A stretch of DNA of 64,000 nt, taken from assembly GCA_043228905.1 (NCBI GenBank), contig JBHGNT010000005.1:3100001-3164000 (forward strand), given 5' to 3'. Positions 60,701 to 64,000 of this stretch are shown here, in pieces. The stretch's first letter is position 1. Each line of letters opens with the position of its first letter. The position numbers were made by a program, and so were the translations under genes. Under the pieces are notes generated by a model, which was not told where the DNA came from, did no database searches, and saw only the letters and a list, made by a program, of their open reading frames with translations. The DNA is from Azolla caroliniana. Lineage: Eukaryota; Polypodiophyta.

Positions 60701-61573
60701 CTTTTACACATTGGATAATTGTGCATAAATATCATTGTTGGACATTTGCTTCTGAAATGTATCAAAAGCTCCTGTCATTGACACCATCTCTGTCCATATA
60801 CTTCTTTGCGTGTACGTTTGATCTACTGTGAATATCTATGTCTATTCAGCATGTTGCCTGAATAATAATTATGTGCTTTTACCTACAGTCTTATTTGGTT
60901 CTCATCTCTATTTTCTCAAAAGTTTTCATATGTGGCATCCATTGATAGGACTGGTTTGAACTCCAGATCATTGGTATATACATTAAGGGCCCGAACCACC
61001 ACACCAACCTCCTGTGACCTTATCTATTAGCCTGAACATATATAAGACAATACCCTTATTTCAAGCTTTGGAAAATGGATTTGTAAACTCATTTTTTAGG
61101 AGAAAAATGTTATGTAATTATAATATGAATGTCAAAATTCAAATTGCTTCTTGCAATGAATGTAAGAGTAGACTGTTTTAGACTTGAAGCCGTGATGTAA
61201 AACTTATAATGCATAAAGTTTATCACCACACCATCACTTTCATCTTGGAAGCATAATTTCTCACCTGCACTAAAACATTCATACAATTGATTTGTAACTA
61301 GAATTGACACGTAAAAGTCAGTGGCTTCCATGTTATGCTTTTGTGGATAATGATATGAACTTTTCAACTGTGGATTATATATCTTGAACTAGATAGATTG
61401 CGGTTTTTGGTAACAAATGTTTTATGAAAATTCCATGCCAGATTTTTTTCGGGCAGAATATTGTTTGTGAGGAATGCCGTGATATTTGCAACAATGAGTA
61501 CAAATATATCAAAGTTGGGGATACTGTGGCTATCCAGCAAAGATGGCCAGCTATTACAGAAAGTCTAGTTTGA
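57714..61573 (+). CDS. MARC: MOSC-domain protein, mARC-type molybdenum amidoxime-reducing component
   Basis: Eight exons: 57714-57807, 58760-58912, 59275-59457, 59542-59630, 59730-59794, 59888-59990, 60513-60620, 61442-61573. All phases fit, giving 308 residues, the usual size for the family. The N-terminal MOSC beta-barrel shows VKAIFIYPVKACRGISV and GFKWDRMWMVVNSNGR. The MOSC core shows FRAPGMDPLRVPL, SDFKICFPDGYPFLVISQ, SLDALNEKL, INRFRPNILVQGCEPFAEDF, CSRCKVTTVN and YIKVGDTVAI. Family members bind molybdenum cofactor through a Cys near the CSRC segment and reduce N-hydroxylated compounds with cytochrome b5 and its reductase. Unlike animal mARC, it starts almost directly at the barrel, with no N-terminal membrane anchor. 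The context ATGG after GAGCT supports the start. A Cys-rich CEECRDIC segment near the C terminus is unusual. Confidence 0.85.
58960..59230. repeat. Cryptic CATATG/GCATAT-rich tract in mARC intron 2
   Basis: About 270 bp dominated by short permutations of CATATG, GCATAT and ACATAT following a (TA)n run. It is locally palindromic and can form many small hairpins. It ends about 50 bp before the acceptor of exon 59275. Confidence 0.75.
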
Positions 61574-61659
61574 ATGATAGAAAATGGTAGGTTCAACCTC
61601 CAACACATCCACGAATCCAGATGGGTATGGATATCCTCGTTTTTGTAAGATTTATACTC

Positions 61660-61665
61660 AATAAA
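61660..61665 (+). promoter_or_regulatory. Candidate polyadenylation signal of the mARC gene
   Basis: A canonical AATAAA about 87 bp after the stop codon, followed by a GT-rich stretch (GTGTTGTGG). Plants tolerate much variation in this signal, so it is only suggestive. Confidence 0.35.
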
Positions 61666-61673
61666 GTGTTGTG

Positions 61674-63369
61674 GTCCCACACTGTACACATGTACTTTTC
61701 AAGTTATTGTTGATGCTCAAATGCTTTATTTACCATGGATTGTATTTTATAGCCATGTTTCTTCATATGATGAGTTAAATAATTATGGAATGTTTTTTAT
61801 ATAGACATGCTTCTCCATGTGATGATTATGAGCATTTAACTAATGGTTGGGGCAACAAACACTTATTATCAATGAACTGCCCTTCAGAAGTAGATTTGAA
61901 GCAATTTTGCAATGATGGTGATATTTTTATGCCCAGTGTCCATTTGTAATGGTTATTGCACTAAGATAATAATGATTATGGTCATTCACTCAAAAGTCTA
62001 AGCAAAGTAACAATGATAAAAGTGCTCAACATTAGCGTTCTACTTAGAGACAAACTTTGAACATGATAATTATTTTGCTCCAATGGGTGACACAAAGGTC
62101 CAACAAAGAGATCCTAGCGATGCCAAGGGGATAAATTTTGAGCTATTTTAAAATTTTAATGATCGCGCTTCTCTTTGGTCCCGTTTGTGTAAACCTATCT
62201 GAACATAAGCATTAGCCCATACCTTGTTTTTGCAAATAGATCATGAGGCTCAATTGGAAACTTCCTTATTTCTGTATAGAATTTGATACCTGAAACAAAT
62301 TTCTTACTTGTTTAGCAAAAGAAATTGTAGAAGTTGAATAGCATTCAATTTTAAGAGAATGAACATTGCAAGATGAAGTCACAATTCGAAAGGAAGATAC
62401 CATTTTATTTGCATATTTGACTTAAATCCATCAGCTCAAAATAAATGTGGTTGAAACCCAATCTTGTAATTATATTTGCAAAAATGTGAAACCCCAAAGG
62501 TGAGTAATGGTTGGAGGTTATTAGAGAAGAAGATTTGAAGGAGCATGATAGGTGCAAGGCGTTATGCTCTAGTAGTTTACAACATTTACTCATCGTGGGT
62601 GGCATTGGCATCTATTGAATTTGTTAAGTTACATGAAGCTTCTTTGATCTTACTCATAATGTGTGGGAGTTGTCATTGTATGAAGTCTCTTTGGATTGCC
62701 TCTATTTATGTGAAAGCAAACCCAAAATCCAAATTTTGTGCATGTAAAATTGTCTTTCATCATATGCATGATTTTTAGACATGGATGACTCAATAGATTT
62801 TGCTTAACCTTGTAATCTTAATTGATTTGACAACTTCCTAACTCTTAACTAGTGTTCTCATTCTCTAGAACATGATTGACTCAAATGGGGCAACGATTGC
62901 TCTAAAGTTCCCGCATGCTCCCACAATGAACCATCTTTCCACTTAACTAAATGTTCCAAATGAAATTTATTCATAGCTTTTCAATGCCGAATATCTCAAT
63001 CTATGTTAGGCTAATTTCAAAGAGGTCAAGGATGTTACATAGCTCATATCATTGCTCAAATGACAATGTTGACACCAATAAATGCCTTTCCTTGCTTTTG
63101 TTCATCGAACGTGTGAAACTAATGCAAGCAATGAACGTATTGTGCTCCATTGCTCTACATGAACCATCTGATCTCAAAATGCATTTGGCGCCATAGCTAG
63201 ACCCAATTTATCTTCCCCAAAGCTGCATAATTGCTTCAACAAGACAATGTGGGGGAGTTCAGCCATTGCTCGCAACATTAGACCAAAACTTGGAAGGTGC
63301 AGATATAAAAAAAAGCAAACAGGGGAGGCCTCAGGCAAGGGTCGCAAAAGAATCGTAGGTCTAGGAAAC
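61674..63369. other. Intergenic region between the mARC and calreticulin genes
   Basis: About 1.7 kb with no recognised coding domain. The right end is presumably the distal promoter of the downstream gene. Confidence 0.4.
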
Positions 63370-63429
63370 TTTAAAGTCTGTTCACACCGGTGCTGCGTTT
63401 CCCTCAAAATTTTAAAGTCTATTCACACC
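63370..63429. repeat. Promoter-proximal 19-bp direct repeat
   Basis: TTTAAAGTCTGTTCACACC (63370-63388) and TTTAAAGTCTATTCACACC (63411-63429) are spaced by 41 bp, one base apart in sequence, and lie about 70-130 bp upstream of the calreticulin ATG. They could be a duplicated transcription-factor site. Confidence 0.7.
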
Positions 63430-63451
63430 ACATCTTTTCTCATTCCCTTCC

Positions 63452-63476
63452 ATATATATAATGTTCTGGAAGCTTC
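63452..63476 (+). promoter_or_regulatory. TATA box and heat-shock-element-like site of the calreticulin gene
   Basis: ATATATATA at 63452-63460 lies about 40 bp upstream of the ATG. Just after it, 63464-63476 reads TTCTGGAAGCTTC, a three-unit inverted nGAAn array matching the heat shock element consensus. Being downstream of the TATA box, it would fall near the transcription start or in a very short leader, so its role is uncertain. Confidence 0.4.
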
Positions 63477-63501
63477 TTTTTCCCATTAGCTGTATGTCGC
63501 C

Positions 63502-63598
63502 ATGGCTTCTCGTCTGAGGTTCGGTGTGCTTCTTCTTCTTCTCTCTTCTCGCCTTCTGATTGTTGTGTCTGATGTCGTGTTTGAGGAGCGATTCGATG
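63502..63598 (+). CDS. CRT: Calreticulin, first exon only (gene continues past the window)
   Basis: The ATG (context GCCATGG) opens a signal peptide MASRLRFGVLLLLLSSRLLI with a long Leu core, then VVSDVVFEERFDG. The sequence F-E-E-R-F just after the signal peptide is the hallmark of the mature N terminus of calreticulin, an ER lumenal calcium-binding chaperone. The exon ends in phase 1 at a GTACGT donor. No second exon is evident before 64000, so the first intron is longer than 400 bp or the next exon lies outside. A short upstream ATG frame (63494-63517) overlaps the start in another frame. Only 32 residues are visible, hence the moderate certainty. Confidence 0.65.
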
Positions 63599-64000
63599 GT
63601 ACGTTGTTTGGTTCTTTTGTTCCCTTGATTATGTCACCGAATTTTGATTATTTGTGGTTTAGCCGTTGAAATGAATGAAATTCAATTCGAAGTCTTAAGA
63701 AAATGCTCGAAATTCAGTTCAAAACATGTCCAGATTTTATGATAATGTCCCAAATTCAGTTTGAACCATCACTAGGTTTTAAGAAATTGCTGAAAGGCAG
63801 CTCAAACCCTGGTTAGGATTTAAGGAATGGTTTAAATGCTACAAAAACAATGACTAGGTTTAAGATAATCGTTGAATCTCACCACAAACCTTGAAGAATA
63901 AAAAATGGCCTGAATTCAGCTTAAAACGTGGCTAGCTAGTTCCAAAAATGGGTTCTTGATTCTTAGAGCAATGGAAAACGTTTTTCCAAAATCTCGTTGT
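63599..64000 (+). other. Start of calreticulin intron 1
   Basis: The sequence contains loosely repeated AAATTCAG-x-TTGAAC and TTTAAGA modules about 50-60 bp apart, but no open frame resembling the globular domain of calreticulin. Confidence 0.4.

Overview
The window looks like nuclear DNA of a land plant. It is AT-rich, with long GT-AG introns, a P/L/S-class PPR protein, a plant-style calreticulin first exon, an mARC-type MOSC protein and LINE debris. The gene content suggests a non-seed plant (bryophyte, lycophyte or fern) but does not prove it. All gene models below were built by hand from reading frames, splice-site consensus and intron-phase bookkeeping.

From about 0.7 to 42.6 kb, one large gene on the + strand fills two thirds of the window. 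It encodes a secreted, single-pass membrane protein of about 2,440 residues: a candidate signal-peptide exon, 17 consecutive filamin-type (Ig-like) repeats each on its own exon, a region resembling bacterial-type cadherin-like domains, one transmembrane helix and a short cytoplasmic tail. The best family match I can name is GEX2, a plant gamete attachment protein with extracellular filamin repeats, but this protein is much larger than I expect for GEX2 of flowering plants. Every filamin exon is a multiple of three and is flanked by phase-1 introns.

The introns of this gene are full of decayed copies of one LINE family, recognised by endonuclease, FYADD reverse-transcriptase and C-terminal zinc-knuckle-like pieces and by a (TTTC)n-type 3' tail. 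One intron (29399-39238) carries nine head-to-tail copies of an 893-bp unit, exactly 8,037 bp, built from the 3' end of this LINE with a second LINE tail nested in it.

From 45.4 to 47.3 kb (- strand) lies an intronless PPR gene without an E or DYW domain. From 50.1 to 53.7 kb (+) a nine-exon gene encodes a 528-residue FAD-dependent oxidoreductase with a C-terminal Rieske [2Fe-2S] domain, an architecture best known from bacteria (Bacillus YhfW type). From 57.7 to 61.6 kb (+) an eight-exon gene encodes a 308-residue MOSC/mARC molybdenum protein. At 63.5 kb (+) the first exon of a probable calreticulin gene begins and runs off the window.

The genes do not form an operon or an obvious pathway. 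The remaining space is intergenic, with local tandem duplications and microsatellites. No tRNA, rRNA or CRISPR array was seen.
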